Source of the DNA: Antennarius striatus
Taxonomy: Eukaryota > Chordata > Actinopteri > Lophiiformes > Antennariidae
Assembly (NCBI RefSeq): GCF_040054535.1
Contig: NC_090785.1
Location: 8,002,501-8,066,500 of the forward strand
Reading direction: 5' to 3'
Length of the DNA stretch: 64,000 nt
Position 1 is the stretch's first letter, and every line of letters begins with the position of its first letter. Positions 12,901 through 25,034 of the stretch are shown here, one piece after another. The position numbers and the translations under genes were made by a program. Below the pieces are notes generated by a model. It was given only the letters and a program-made list of their open reading frames with translations. It made no database searches and was not told the DNA's origin.

Positions 12901-13395
12901 TTCAGACAAGTCCATACTATGCCTGTTTGATCCTGTGAATTAACTTAATCTTCTGCACACACAAATGACCGGATTTTTTTTTTTTTTTAAGTCTGGGAAA
13001 TAATTTTTTCCAAACAAAAGTATTAGGTTTATTTTGAAATTCATTTTAACCAAGTATAACAAAGAAAATCATTGGCCATATAATAAAGCATTTATAAATA
13101 AGTTATATTTGCTGAATCCAGCACTTCGGAACAATAATCCTTGTTTATGCAACAGGAAAATCATAGATACCATGCTGAATGAAAGCAGAAGGAACTCTGA
13201 ACTGATTAAGCAATTTGGATAAATTATTTGACAAAACCAAAACATCGAAGACAAAAATATTTAAAAATAAAAATAAAAACAAGCATGCACAAGGTTAAAA
13301 ATACTCACTCTTCTCTGATTGTCTCTGGCTTGCTTCCAGTGGCAGCTGTACAAGCCAGCGATGCAAACTCTGCAACAGCCGTCGCCGTGAGACAT
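7275..13395 (-). CDS. gdpd2: Glycerophosphodiester phosphodiesterase domain-containing protein 2 (GDE3-like)
   Basis: Fourteen coding exons in transcript order: 13309..13395, 12509..12612, 12275..12368, 12029..12058, 11840..11938, 11631..11724, 10363..10511, 9588..9670, 8855..9014, 8545..8751, 8307..8452, 7652..7799, 7426..7508, 7275..7329. They total 1539 nt, 512 aa (human 539). The N-terminus has the cysteine-rich 'LYSCHW' segment, followed by several hydrophobic membrane helices. The GDPD catalytic domain starts at His214-Arg215 ('LIGHRGEPM') with 'LAPENT' (220-225), metal ligands in 'FETDV' (Glu241, Asp243) and 'FLMHDD' (His256). A conserved 'ERWLFSLLWCAGVSSVTTN' segment and a last membrane helix follow. 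The family hydrolyses glycerophosphodiesters such as glycerophosphoinositol at the cell surface. The start was chosen at 13395 to match the human N-terminus; an in-frame ATG at 13503 would add 36 residues. No catalytic residue is missing. Confidence 0.92.
9728..9818. repeat. Imperfect CA-rich repeat
   Basis: Interrupted (CA)n and 'cacacacaaa' units in the GDPD2 intron between the exons at 9588..9670 and 10363..10511. Confidence 0.8.
9968..10010. repeat. (ATT)n microsatellite
   Basis: About 13 ATT trinucleotides with one interruption, in the same GDPD2 intron. Confidence 0.9.
11196..11345. mobile_element. Short interspersed repeat between identical palindromic 18-mers
   Basis: About 114 bases resembling a common fish repeat ('cttcttctgctttcggcttt' ... 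'cctcttttctcacaccaac') sit between two identical copies of 'ttcatatgtcatatgaat' at 11196-11213 and 11328-11345. The flanking 18-mer is nearly a perfect palindrome. It could be a target site duplication or part of the element. Confidence 0.55.
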
Positions 13396-13599
13396 CGCTT
13401 CCTCTCCTCGTTCATACACAAAACAGAAAGTAGGGATGCAGCTCACTGCAATCTGGACATCTGATATGTGCAGACTGAAAGAGGATGCAGGGAGCACAGA
13501 CAACGCTTTCTCTAGATACCAAGAGGAGACCTGAGCTCATTCACTCGAAACCTGTGGAGTGTAGGAGGAAAAAAAATAAATGCAGATGAGGGATGGGGG

Positions 13600-13854
13600 A
13601 TCTCCTTTGACTACTAAAGCAATCCCCACTCAATAACCCCCTCAAAAGAGCCAGTGTGCAATGGGGGTACAGCTCCTGCCAGTGCTTACAATGACCAACA
13701 CCATGAGGCATTGAGACCAGTGCACAGACCGTCGTCAGAGTGAAGTCGCACTATTGAGCCACAGTGACAGGCACAACCACGTACAGAGAATGTGTAATGG
13801 GTAAGACGCAATGTCCTCCGTGGTTAATAAAGTATCTATCTATCTATCTATCTG
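13600..13854 (+). mobile_element. Rex1/Babar-like LINE 3' fragment
   Basis: The segment ends in 'tggttaataaagtatctatc' with a short (ATCT)n tail, the typical 3' end of Rex1/Babar-type fish LINEs. No reverse-transcriptase frame is present. It lies just upstream of GDPD2. Confidence 0.5.
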
Positions 13855-14892
13855 ATGAATGAATAACATAGAGACACGCACAATAACAGTAATGAAGAGG
13901 AGTCTGTACGATTGCATAATATTGTCATGCGGGTGCTCAGACACCTGGGATAAGGGATCTAGCGTACATGTTTGGACACATTATCTTACAGTTGTGCAGA
14001 TTTCAATCAAGTTTAGCAAAAACAACACATTGAAGCATGAAAAATCTGCCACCCCCGCCCCTCCCACAGACTTACAATAACCTCAAGTTTTCTTGTCAGC
14101 TATGGCCTTGGGTTTTTCCAGCAGCCTTCTCACCCGGTGAGTTTGTTTCAGTTTCCAGAGTCCTCTGGATGGTGAGTGAGCACAAGGTTATGATTGCATT
14201 AAGCAAGTAAAGTTCAAGATCAACATCAAACTTGAACATCACAATCTGTGCAAAATATAGAATTGTATGACACCCCACCATGAAGCAGCAATGTTGTGTA
14301 AAAGAATTTGGAGGCCATCGTCTAATACATACATGTATGGACAGGTCTGTCACTGAGAACCACATGGCAAGTTGTTTTACTACGTAAACTGATAAGTTAC
14401 CACAAGGTTGAAACTAAGCCGAGTGTTGAGTAATAACTGTAATGAATGTAAACCGCCTCTCTGTCAATAAGTGACAAGATGACAAAAAGAAAGTGAGATG
14501 TCTGTCCCGATTAGAATGAGACAACATTAAATACTTGTTTATGGTTGAATGCTTTAGAAGAATGACCTTTATTGCGCTCCAGCTAAACATAATTCATCAC
14601 CGATGGAGGCATCACTGGATTGTCACCCTCAAATTAAATACATGCAGTTGATGGATAAGATGACCCACAATAATAACTCTATAAAAACAGAAGCTCATAA
14701 TGGCACTGGAATAAGATAAAAGACAAGATTCTGACTCACCTTGGCGACTTCTTTAGTTGTAATCTATCACCTCACTGGCAACGCAAACTGTAATCAAGAT
14801 TGAAAGCAATGACATTTTCTCACCAGCGGTGGTAAAAATGAAGAGAGGAAACTATCAAATGAAAATATGATCTTTTATTAAAATTAACCTAA

Positions 14893-15018
<126 letters not shown>

Positions 15019-15164
15019 AAGTAACAAACTTAAGTTCTGTGCTTATACTCACTGTGAAGTGTGTTTCTAGGTTACACCACACCACCACCACCATCAGCCC
15101 GACGCTCCGTGAAATGAATGAGAATGCGGTCACACGTGAACGGGTGAGTGATTCCAGGGTGTAG

Positions 15165-15173
15165 CCCCGCCCC
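15165..15173. promoter_or_regulatory. GC box in a CpG-richer patch
   Basis: 'ccccgcccc' sits in a CpG-richer stretch (15090-15210) between GDPD2 and PDZD11. It could be a distal promoter or 5' noncoding exon of GDPD2 on the minus strand; no splice structure was confirmed. Confidence 0.3.
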
Positions 15174-15394
15174 GGCAGCGAAGCACACACCAAACCCTTC
15201 ATGTTCCACATGCCACAAAGGGAAACTTTGTGTTTGAACTACAGGATCGGACCTTCAGACTGTCTCCAAACCTGTAGCAGATAACAAGAAAAAGAGAAAG
15301 ACAATATGATCAGTTTTGTAAAAGCCCATAAAACAGAACTGGTCACACCAAATTGTCAGTAGGTGTGAGCTTCTGGTTGCTTTTCTTTCATATA

Positions 15395-15545
15395 ACCCCA
15401 CAATGAGCAGGCGTCTTATGCGGGGTGTCCCCCGCCTCTGGCCCGTAGCCAGATGTGATAGGCTCCAGAAGACCCGTGACCTGCAAGGTGGATAAATGGC
15501 AGTGCAAGAAGATGGATGGATGGATGGGTGGATGGATGGATGGAT
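15395..15545. repeat. Common fish interspersed repeat with (GGAT)n tail
   Basis: 'ctctggcccgtagccagatg' followed by 'gataggctcca' and ending in 'gatggatggatggatg' is a very widespread fish repeat tail. The family was not assigned. Confidence 0.6.
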
Positions 15546-17890
15546 TTTGAGATTAGGGGTGCAAAGAATTGCAAATTTATTTGCAATTTCAAGCCTGCAA
15601 ATACATTTTTCTTTCAGTTCAGTCAAAAGGCTTTTCTGGATAATTGATTGAGCGTCCAGTAAGTCATGCTGATAATATCTCTATTAAAGGCACGCATTAC
15701 AAAATACAAATGTTATCTTTCTAAAAAATTAATAGTAGGTTTTGCTATTAAACTAATGCTAGCAAGCTGCAAAACTACCAACGAGTTGTTTTATTACTGA
15801 CAGTGCTGGATAGAAAAGTAAAAGGTTTTTTACTTAACTGTATTTACTTTGCTGTATATCTTTACTTTTTCTGCATTTCATACATTGAATTATTTCCAGT
15901 ACATATCTAGGAAATGACTTTAACTCCCTAAAGATTATTACTATAATGTGTGGAATATCTAAATTTTTGTTTTTGCCAATACTTGAATGTGAGCCTTATA
16001 GCAGCACAGCTATAAGGCACAGGGAGTAATAGGGTGGCAGGCATGTGTAGCATGCATTTTACAAAATATAATACATCTCATTCTTTAAAGACAAACACAG
16101 TGCGCATTGAATGAAGTGGGCCCCTGCAAAAGTTAATGTCCAGCAAAGACATTTTATGTAAATAAATGATAACAGTGGGCGGATGAATTGTGCATGATAA
16201 ACAGAAAACCTGAGATATAATTATAACATCTGGCTGCACAATTTGCTTAACACGAAAAGTTTATGAGATTTTCTCATCTTGAATTGCCCAGTGTTGATAA
16301 ATGTGACGGGTGTAGTTTGGCCCCAAAAGCAGGACACCAGAGGAGCAATCTGAATTCAAAGTTTTAACACAAAACAGAGTTCAAAACCAGGCAGTCAGAC
16401 GATCAGGCAGGTAATCACAAGAACAGGAATGCAGGAGAGTAGGACAAGTCACCAACAAGCTGGCAGCCAACCGGTGGTTGAGCAGAGTTTACGTAGGGTG
16501 GAGACAGGTTGGAGATGGGTTACAGGTAGCTGCAGCAACACGGGTGACGGGAATGATTGAGTGGCAGTGGAGAGGAAAAATACCGAGGGAAAGAGAGAGA
16601 AGAGGAACTGGAGCTGTGAAAATAAATCAAGTATTTCATCAGTGTCAGCAGAGTCATCAGCCGCCACCACCACCTCCAGTGTCTGGACTCCAAAAGAGAC
16701 AAATCTGTTTACAATGCTGCAGCACAATCTCCCTGAAGCGGCACAACACTATCATCTTTCTAACAAACTAACTGGTCTGCTGCAAGAGAATACTGTATTA
16801 TTTTTATTTCATGCTGTTGTGTCTCCAGATTAAAATGGATTTATTACAGGATTGGGTAAGACTCCAAAGATTCATAGCTGTATGAGTTACAAGCAAAACA
16901 GAGTTCATAACAGTCTGTATCACATGACGGTTTTTTCAAAGTAAGTTATCATGAAAGCTGTGATGAGAAAACTGCAGAGCTGTTGATGTTATTTTATGAG
17001 ACAACCATGACTAGGAAGGCCTTTCGAATACAAAAGCCCTTAATGAAGCGATAGATGATTGAGGCTGTAGAATATGTAATAGAACTGAAAGAATGCTCAA
17101 TTCAAAAGGCAGTTTGAACAATTTTAGTGGAGTTTGGTACAAAGGTAGATCTTTTGGGGGCAAAGATTATGCTGAAAAATCTTATGTTTTGTTTTGTGAA
17201 ATATTTTCTAAGAAAGTAAATACCACAGTCTAAGAGGAGTACTGTATGCCAGAAATTTGGTTGTGCTGATAAAGTATTTATAGGGAAAATAAAATGTGTT
17301 AAGTAGAGAGAAGGCAAGTGTGGAGAGGAGGAGTGTTCGTCACAGTTGCTCTCTGGAACTGTTAAGATAACAAAACAAGCATTAAAGTAGAGGAAATGTA
17401 ACAAAGAACAGATTAATGAATTAGGAACAGAAAGTTCAGGCAAAGGTTCATGCTGACCTTATTGTTTTCTAAAAACAACATTTACTAGTTGGATGTGTTT
17501 TTTTAAATGTTGAGAACAAAGAATCAGGAATCATTGGTAAAGCCAAACTTAATATGGTGAAGTAGGTGGGTGTGTCACAGTGTTATGTGAGAAGGGAGTG
17601 AACAGGAAGATTATTTACTGAAAGTGTAGAATGAGAGGAAGACAACTGTAGACATGTAATAGAAGATCTGTGAGATGAAACTAATTTAATGATCCAAACT
17701 ACAGAAAGAATACAAAGATAGATGTGAGGATACCTCAAAGGAATCTGTGCTTTGTGTTTGTGTTTGTTTCTAATATTGCACTCTTATGCTTCAAGAACGT
17801 GAGAAGTGAAACCAAAAGGAGACATCATGATCTTTGTCCTGTATTCACAGTTCTGACCAAAGGCAGGTATTGAACATAAGTTATCCTAGA
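15546..17890. other. Intergenic, AT-rich, no gene seen
   Basis: No frame with conserved protein features. A segment near 16310-16590 has a composition resembling other dispersed fish repeats ('ccccaaaagcaggacacc') but could not be assigned to a family. Human has KIF4A at this position of the block; no kinesin exon was recognised here. Confidence 0.5.
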
Positions 17891-17892
17891 CA

Positions 17893-18225
17893 GGGGTGTC
17901 AAACTCATTTTCGCAGAGGGCCACATCAGCATTATGGCTGCCCTCAAAGGGCCAGACGTAACTTATATACGTAACTAAGTGTAACTCAATAAAATGTACC
18001 ACTTAATGTTCAATAACCCTGAATTTATTACTCAAGTTACAAACATTACATTTGCACATAAAAAATATATTTGACTGTTTGAGGCTCCAGCTCCCCGCGG
18101 CCCACCACAACGGATGAAGCGGTAGACAATGAATGAATTGATGAATGAATGTTTCTCTGTTATAACATGAATCCTTTTGTCAGATTATGAAACCTACACA
18201 ACTCCATCAATCAAGGACTAAACTA
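17893..18225 (+). mobile_element. hAT-like element, truncated copy
   Basis: Starts with 'caggggtgtcaaactcat' and follows the reverse complement of the element at 1361-1873 to its middle, where it stops. About 65 bases with a 'gatgaagcggtagacaatg' phrase and ATGA repeats interrupt it near 18080-18147; these are absent from the other copy and look like a later insertion. Confidence 0.6.
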
Positions 18226-18403
18226 TCCAATGAATGAAAAATGATGACATTTGATGATGATGACATTTGATCATGACCATCAAACAAATTCTCTACCCCA
18301 ATCCAAAGGACATAGATCTGCACCACTAATTGTTTTGGCCCAATCTTCATGGTTTAAAAATGGTTATACAGTACAATATATCTGTATGTAAGACAAGTCT
18401 TGA

Positions 18404-18610
18404 TCATAGATAGATATATACTTCATTAATTCCAGAGGAAATTGCACATATCCACTGCTCAGGCATACATAATGAATAAATAGTGGATAAACACCAGGAG
18501 AAAAAGAAACACTGACACCACATGACATATAACAAGACATACACTACACTAACAGACACATGCAGCACTAACAGGACATATGCCAAACTAAAATATAAAG
18601 AGTATCAAAT
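18404..18610 (-). mobile_element. Rex1/Babar-like LINE 3' fragment
   Basis: On the minus strand the segment ends in 'gcaatttcctctggaattaa' followed by 'tgaagtatatatctatct', the usual tail of Rex1/Babar-type fish LINEs. No coding region remains. Confidence 0.5.
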
Positions 18611-19286
18611 AGAATAAAAAATGAAAGTGAAGATAACAGGAGGCCCACATGGTGGGTAAGGTACACCCTTCTTCCATTGTAAGGCATGTCACTATCTAAT
18701 GTCACAACATCACAACACTGTGGCCCCACTACACTGCAGCACAGGCTGACACCCACCCACCCCACCCCTCCTCATGACTATTTTTTAAGGACTAATACTG
18801 TCATAAGTGAATTTTAAAACTTTTGAACATATAAATTTCTTGTGTCCCATCTGGACTGATGACAAAAAAGACATCAAACTTTAGTCATGGGGGGATGTTG
18901 CCGCAGCTCCTCCCTGCCGGTAGGCGGCGGTACCGACCGAGAGCAATGTTTTCATTAAAACACTAGAAAAAGTGCGAACTACTGCTTTCCAGATTCACAG
19001 GTGAGATAATTAGTCATTATAAGGCTGTTAATCTGTGTTTTTAATCAGAATATTTTTATAGAAGTTTGATTATTAAACTTCAGATTTTAATACCATTAAC
19101 GCTACTCAAGAATTCTGTCTGCTGAAGACGGCGCTGCCTTTTGAAGTTAGCTGTTTTGCTAGCTAGAGGCGCTAGCTGGCGTGTAAAACTACTGCAGGCT
19201 GAAGAACGACTCACGTCATTTAACATACGCCGGCGTATGTGGCTTTCACCACACGCTTCTGTGTTTTTTGGTGTTCCTCAGACACA

Positions 19287-22200
19287 ATGGACCAAAAGAT
19301 TCCCTACGATGACTACCAGCTCCCAGTTGTATTCCTGCCTTCATATGAAAACCCACCAGCTTGGATCCCTACTCAGGAGGTATGCTGCACATGTATGGAG
19401 CGATTCCTTAGAATAAAACCCCTATAATAAACACGGTTATTCAGTCCTCAGTTCATTTTTAGGTATATTATAAGTTTCAGCTTATTAAGTCCAGCTGTAA
19501 GAGTCAATATCACGTAAATAAAGCATGTAATATCATCAGTATGTGTGATGTGGTTAGCTCTTCTTTTTCTTTGCTCATTTTAGCGAGTTCATCACCCAGA
19601 CTACAACAACGAACTCACCCAGTTTCTGCCCCGCACTATTGTGTTGAAGAAACCTCCAGGAGCACAGCTGGGCTTCAACATCCGAGGGGGAAAGGCATCA
19701 CAATTGGGTATTTTTATATCAAAGGTGTGTATGTGGTGGTGCCTGAGTGTTGGGGACTAATTGTTTCTTCAGAAATGTTCACATTGTGATCTGTGGTGTG
19801 TGTTTGTTGTGTGGACAGGTCGTCCCAGACTCCGATGCCCACAGAGCAGGGCTCCAAGAGGGAGACCAGGTTCTTTCTGTAAATGAAGTCGACTTCCAAG
19901 ACATTGAACACTCAAGAGTAAGTCAGAGCATTAACTCTATTTCAATTTGTTTCCAGTAACATCAGTGAAAAAGTCACACTTTCTCCAATTGTTCTGTTAT
20001 CTTCACTGCATTGGAAGCATGTTGACAAGCAGCCTTTTCAGACAGTGCACACTCGCGCATCACCGCTCGCGACTTCACCTCATCGCGGATTTTTGCTAGG
20101 TAGTCACATGATACCGTGCGTGCATTCTATTAGGTGACGGCATCCGGAAGTGCACTATGTTCCGTCGGTCTCGGACTTTCGTGAGACACTGAAGTGCTTT
20201 TAACAGTCGACAAGAGTGTGGGAAAAGGTAATACAGATAGAAGGTGGTTTAATGTTAGTATGGGGAGGGTTCATAAACGTTTACCATAATTACCATAAAT
20301 AAGATTTGTTGCTCTACTGCGGAATTTGTTAATCGCGTGTGGTTCGTGGAACGCATTAACCCCGCAGAAAGAGCGTGCACTGTATGTTGTGCCAAAGAAA
20401 TGTATTCACATTTTGCTTCAATGTTTTGGAGATCTATTAAAAAAAACTACATGTTCATTACATGCAAGCGAATGTGTGACATTTTTGGTCTTTCTCCAAG
20501 AAATACAAAATAATAATAATAATCATAATAATAAAAATATAAAGTATGGCAAGAAACCATCCTGTCATCTCCAGTCACTATCAGTGCTGCAGATATTTTT
20601 TGTCCCTTTGTAAAGAGGCAAATATCAAAATAAAATACAGTAATCCCTCGTTGGGGCGGCATGGTGGTGCAGTGGGTAGCGCTGTCGCCGCACAGGAAGC
20701 CAGTTCTGGGTTTATATTCTGCAGTATAGCAACAAAGTATTTATTTTATTATTTACAGTAATTCAAAGTTTTAGGAACCCATCCCATACTGATATTAAAC
20801 CACCTTATATCTCTATTACAATTTCCCACACTCCTAGAGACTGTTTAAAACACTTTTGTATTAAAAAGTGTTTCTTTAATATACGGAAGTGTGCTGCGTT
20901 CCGTGAGTCTCGGAACGCGGCACACACACGGATGCTGTCAGCCAATAGCATGTGCGTATGGTATCACGTGAGTACCTACTAAAATCCACAACGTAGTGAA
21001 GCCGCGCATCTTGAAGCGAGAATAATTAAGGGATTACTGTAACGTCTTGACTCTGGCAGGACCAACATGATGTCAGCATTTTAACGATCAGATATTTCAG
21101 ATGTTTATGCCTAAAGTTTTTTCCTTCCTTTTTAGGCTGTAGAGATTCTGAAGACTGCACGAGAAATACTAATGAGGGTTCGCTTCTTTCCTTACAGTAA
21201 GTCCCACTCTTCAAAATTGGAAGCATGAGCTGGTAGTGTATACTCATACTCATGAAAAGGATTCGGGTAGAAAATGAGAATTTTTTTATGGTAAGATATG
21301 AATTGTTTTGCAGAACAACTTCTGTGTTTATTGAATTGGCTTCAGGTAAGGCTTACCAGTGACACCGTTTCTCTCAGCTCTTCCTCGATATTACATACAA
21401 TCCAGATTGGTAACGTATTTGAAAAATGTGATGCTATAAGGGTCCTTTTAAAATAAAAATAGAGAAAGAGGTGGACATTCATGCGTGATCTTTACTAGAG
21501 CGTGCAGAGATCAGATATTTAGCATACACCAGTGTCACATGGAAACAGAGCCTCCCATGCACGTGGGAGACACCTTGTGTCCAGCAGTTAAACTCAGTAT
21601 AATATAAGCTGAGTTTTGTAAGTTTTTTAGAGGCTTCAAATATAAAAATAATGTAAATCCACAGGGTTCACATCTTCTGGTGGTGATCATTACTGCAGTA
21701 CTACAGAAAAGTACTTTATGTGCTATTATCTATGTCACATCAGAAATGTCAGTTTTACCCAATCCAAATTAAACAGTGTTCCAACTGTTAATGGAGTCTG
21801 TGTTTTTTTGTCTTATATCTAATCTCTGTGAATACAGTCATTATTCTTTTATGCCAGTGTTTGTTATCAGATTGTCTTTAAAGGCCCATAAGAGATCAGC
21901 ACAGAGTGAACTTTGCTGTATTGTAATAAAAACTTTAACATTACTTTATAAATGAGCTGTGGTTGTGAAGAGATGCTTCATTCTGCAAAGTGTATTTTCT
22001 GGCCCTAAGATTGGATTCTCCTTTAATAAAAACCCAACTTAAAACAATGATATTTAAAGATGTAAAATATTACATCCCAATATCTTACCTTGTATATTAA
22101 AGTAATGACTTATTCCCAATTAAAGTGAGAAAAGAAACATCACTATACTACTGTCTAAACTACTGGTTCCATTTAATTCGATTTTTCAGGTCAGAGATCT

Positions 22201-22299
22201 TTTTTTAAAATAAATTTCCTTTCAGCATTTTAAATTTGTTCTTTGGATGTTTTCTTTCTATCAGACTACCAGAGGCAGAAGGAGAGAACTGTACACTAG
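19287..22299 (+). CDS. pdzd11: PDZ domain-containing protein 11
   Basis: Five coding exons: 19287..19379, 19584..19724, 19819..19917, 21136..21196, 22265..22299, totalling 429 nt and 142 aa (human 140). The product is almost identical to human PDZD11. It starts MDQKIPYDDYQLPVVFLPSY, then a single PDZ domain with carboxylate-binding loop 'LGFNIRGG' and the 'DAHRAGLQEGDQVLSVNEVDF' region. It ends 'RQKERTVH'. PDZD11 is a small cytosolic adaptor that binds C-terminal tails of membrane transporters and calcium pumps and partners PLEKHA proteins at adherens junctions. The sequence 'ttttttggtgttcctcag' just before the ATG looks like a 3' splice site, so a noncoding first exon is likely upstream; 'attcacag|gtgaga' near 18998 is a possible donor. 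Intron 3 carries an inverted transposon pair. Confidence 0.96.
20045..20385 (-). mobile_element. Tigger/pogo-like MITE, older copy
   Basis: Lies in PDZD11 intron 3. Its arm (20045-20275) is an inverted match to 20774-21039: 'gtgtgggaaaaggtaataca' pairs with the complement of 'attacaatttcccacac'. No clean terminal repeat remains. Confidence 0.55.
20638..21039 (+). mobile_element. Tigger/pogo-like MITE with TA target site
   Basis: Begins 'cagtaatccctcg' and ends 'agggattactg', a perfect 10-base terminal inverted repeat, and is flanked on both sides by TA, as for Tc1/mariner-pogo insertions. About 400 bases, noncoding. The common fish repeat phrase 'ggcggcatggtggtgcagtg' at about 20655-20705 is nested in it. 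Confidence 0.7.
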
Positions 22300-25034
22300 G
22301 TGGCAGCAGAGAGAGAAGAAAGACGTGGACTGACACGTCATAACCCTCCTCCTACAGACTGGCCTCCATTCTGTCCCTGCTTCAAGATGACTGGTGTGTC
22401 ACTGACAGACTCATTCAAGGCCCGCCATGTAAGGACAGCATTCATTCTGTCACATCCTCGCTTTCATCTTTCATTCCCTGACTTCCTGTGATTCTTGAAT
22501 TCTGCTCCTTCTGGATGTATCCACAGAAAGTAAATGAAGGACAGGGTTTACATGGAGATTGTTGTAACATACATATTCTGTGATCATGCAGACATAAAAT
22601 AACCTGCATCTGTCCACTTTTGCTTGAGCCCCTATTTAGCTGTTACTACTGAAATCATCAAAGCATATTTTTAATCTATAAGAGTATCTGTGTTGTAGAC
22701 ATTTGCTCTGATGACACTGATGTAAAGATGAGGTTTGATATGTTTGGTTGCTGATTTATTAAGTGCACATGGCCAAAACTGTTCAGATATTATATTTTGT
22801 CGATCCCTTGTACATTAATAAGGATTGCCTAAAGATTAGGAGTCTGCAGTACAAATCAAACGTGCTGCATGAAGCCTCCTGAATCACCGTTCACTGTTCT
22901 ACTGTAAAAACCTCCATGAAGGAAGGAGGATTTATCGCAGGCTTGTATTACACTGCGTTACTGTACCTCAGTGTACCTAATAACCTAACAACACATATCT
23001 TTATATACTGTACATACATGAATGAAAAAGTCCATATGACTCATCCTTTGGTATACACTGATAACAGGATGGTGAATATCTGAGAGTCAATCATGTTAAG
23101 GCTTCTGGTAGATTTTTTTAAAGAATCATTTATCTAAAGCTAAATATCACTGTGAACAAATTGCAGATCAATTTTTTTATTTAACCATTTTAAACAAATG
23201 TAACTACCTAGGAGTTAATAAATTGTAATGCATTTCTGACTACTTTTGCAACCCAAACATAACATCAGTCGTGTGCTGTGTTAATTGTGTGGGTTAATGT
23301 GCCGTGTGTTGAATTCTACATAAACTGTTCATCTAACGACCTGCTGTTAAAGAGCTTAACAACACATGGTGATTTGCATTTTAGTCTACAGCTAAAGCCT
23401 TTATTGGGGAGTTTTATATTTGTGCTATGATGGTTGCATGATTTATCAGGTAATTTTATGGTTTGGGCCTCTTTGGTTCGAGATGTGTCAACACAACCAG
23501 CAGATACAAGCTTGAAGCTTATATAGAAAACATTTCTGAATGATCCTACCAACATTTATTTGATTATTATAACTCCCTGGCATAAAATTTGGATGTAATT
23601 ATAACTAAACGTTTCCTGGCACATCTCGCAATATATAACATTTTATTAACCATAAGTTGTTGTGCCTTACATTGAAAAATGCTTTTAAGTTTGGTTTCCA
23701 TTGACATGTTATTCTTGTAATGGCCCTGAAGGGCGACCTTGTGTTAATCATTCTAATTTCACCAGACTAAATCCATTAACTGTATTCTGTAGTGGAGACC
23801 AATGTACATACTTCTCACACTGACTTCTTTCTTACTCTGCTAAGTCAATCAGAATTTTCATAAAAGAATATAATGGTAATAAATAAATAAAGCTGTGGAA
23901 CCCTGGTAATGTTGTCTTTTTAACTTGACAAACCTGATTGGATATTGGCACAAATGTTCTGGTTTAAGCAGCTGAACTTGTTTGGCTTTTCTAGAAAGAT
24001 GTGGTTTCACCTGAGATTCGTCATAATTGTTGGAATTCAGGACATTAAAATGCATACATTAACACTGTGAAGTTTATTCTTCAACAAGTCAGAACAATGC
24101 AATTTTATCAAACGTCTTAACAAAAACTTTTCATTTTATTTACTGGTCTTTTTTTCCACATTCTAAAGTAGCTTATAGCAACTTTAAATAAATAAATATG
24201 AAAGTAAAAACAATGGTCATTCTAATCCATCATCTAGCTGACAAACTATTTGCATTTTATATGAACTGAATTTTCCTTCTCAGATAACAAGAAACTTCAT
24301 AAGGATCAGATCACATTTTCGTTGCGCAACATGTGAATCAATACGATGAATCTTCAAAAACCTCTATCACAAAAGATAAAAACTACACATTGTTTGAGAA
24401 TCATGGCCAAACATGAGCTACTGCTCTGCATTCAAAAATATGTTAATCATTAGCAAGCAGTGAGGGCAATGTGTTTTTGTTTGGTATTAACATTAAAAAA
24501 AATCTGTACATGAAAGAGTCAAAGTTCATGCCCAGAGCTGCAGCACAAACCCAGAGCCTTCAACATTGTAGGTTCCATGCTAACCTATTAACACAACTGG
24601 TTAGTGTAACAAAACATGTTAATTTAACTAATTAACTTAGTCCGGTTCAATCATAAGAATAAGGTTAAGGTAAAACAATTTCTAATTCAGTTTAATAAGA
24701 AATGAAGGTCTAAAAGTCCTTTGTCAGAAATTAAGTTGCTTCATTCACAGTTTCACCAGCAGTGTACTTTCCATTCACTGTGATGAAACTGTGTTTTAAA
24801 ACGTGTACTTTATCTGGACTACAGCTCAAAAAAAAATAAAAAAGGCCAGAGGACTCAATGTAAATGTCTTTAAAGACAGCTGTAAACACGTCATGATCCT
24901 GTTCGTCCCACAAGGCACACCAGTTTAGAAAAGCTGAATAAATAGGAGTTTGAGGTCTCAAGAATTATTATTTAAACTTGTGACCACATTTAGTCCTTCC
25001 CCACAGTCTCTCCCACCCGTCACCTTGATGCCAT
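22300..25034. other. Facing 3'UTRs of PDZD11 and the STARD10-like gene
   Basis: AT-rich, noncoding, between two convergent genes. AATAAA occurs at 23217-23222 on the plus strand. The right part is presumably STARD10-like 3'UTR. No other gene seen. Confidence 0.5.

Noticed and set aside
16449-16833. Overlapping frames on both strands around 16.5-16.8 kb
   Set aside because: All derive from purine-rich repeats and lack conserved features; probably part of a dispersed repeat.
20655-20705. tRNA-like phrase 'gtgcagtgggtagcgctgtc'
   Set aside because: Recognised as the common fish dispersed repeat rather than a tRNA; no cloverleaf or T-loop completes it.
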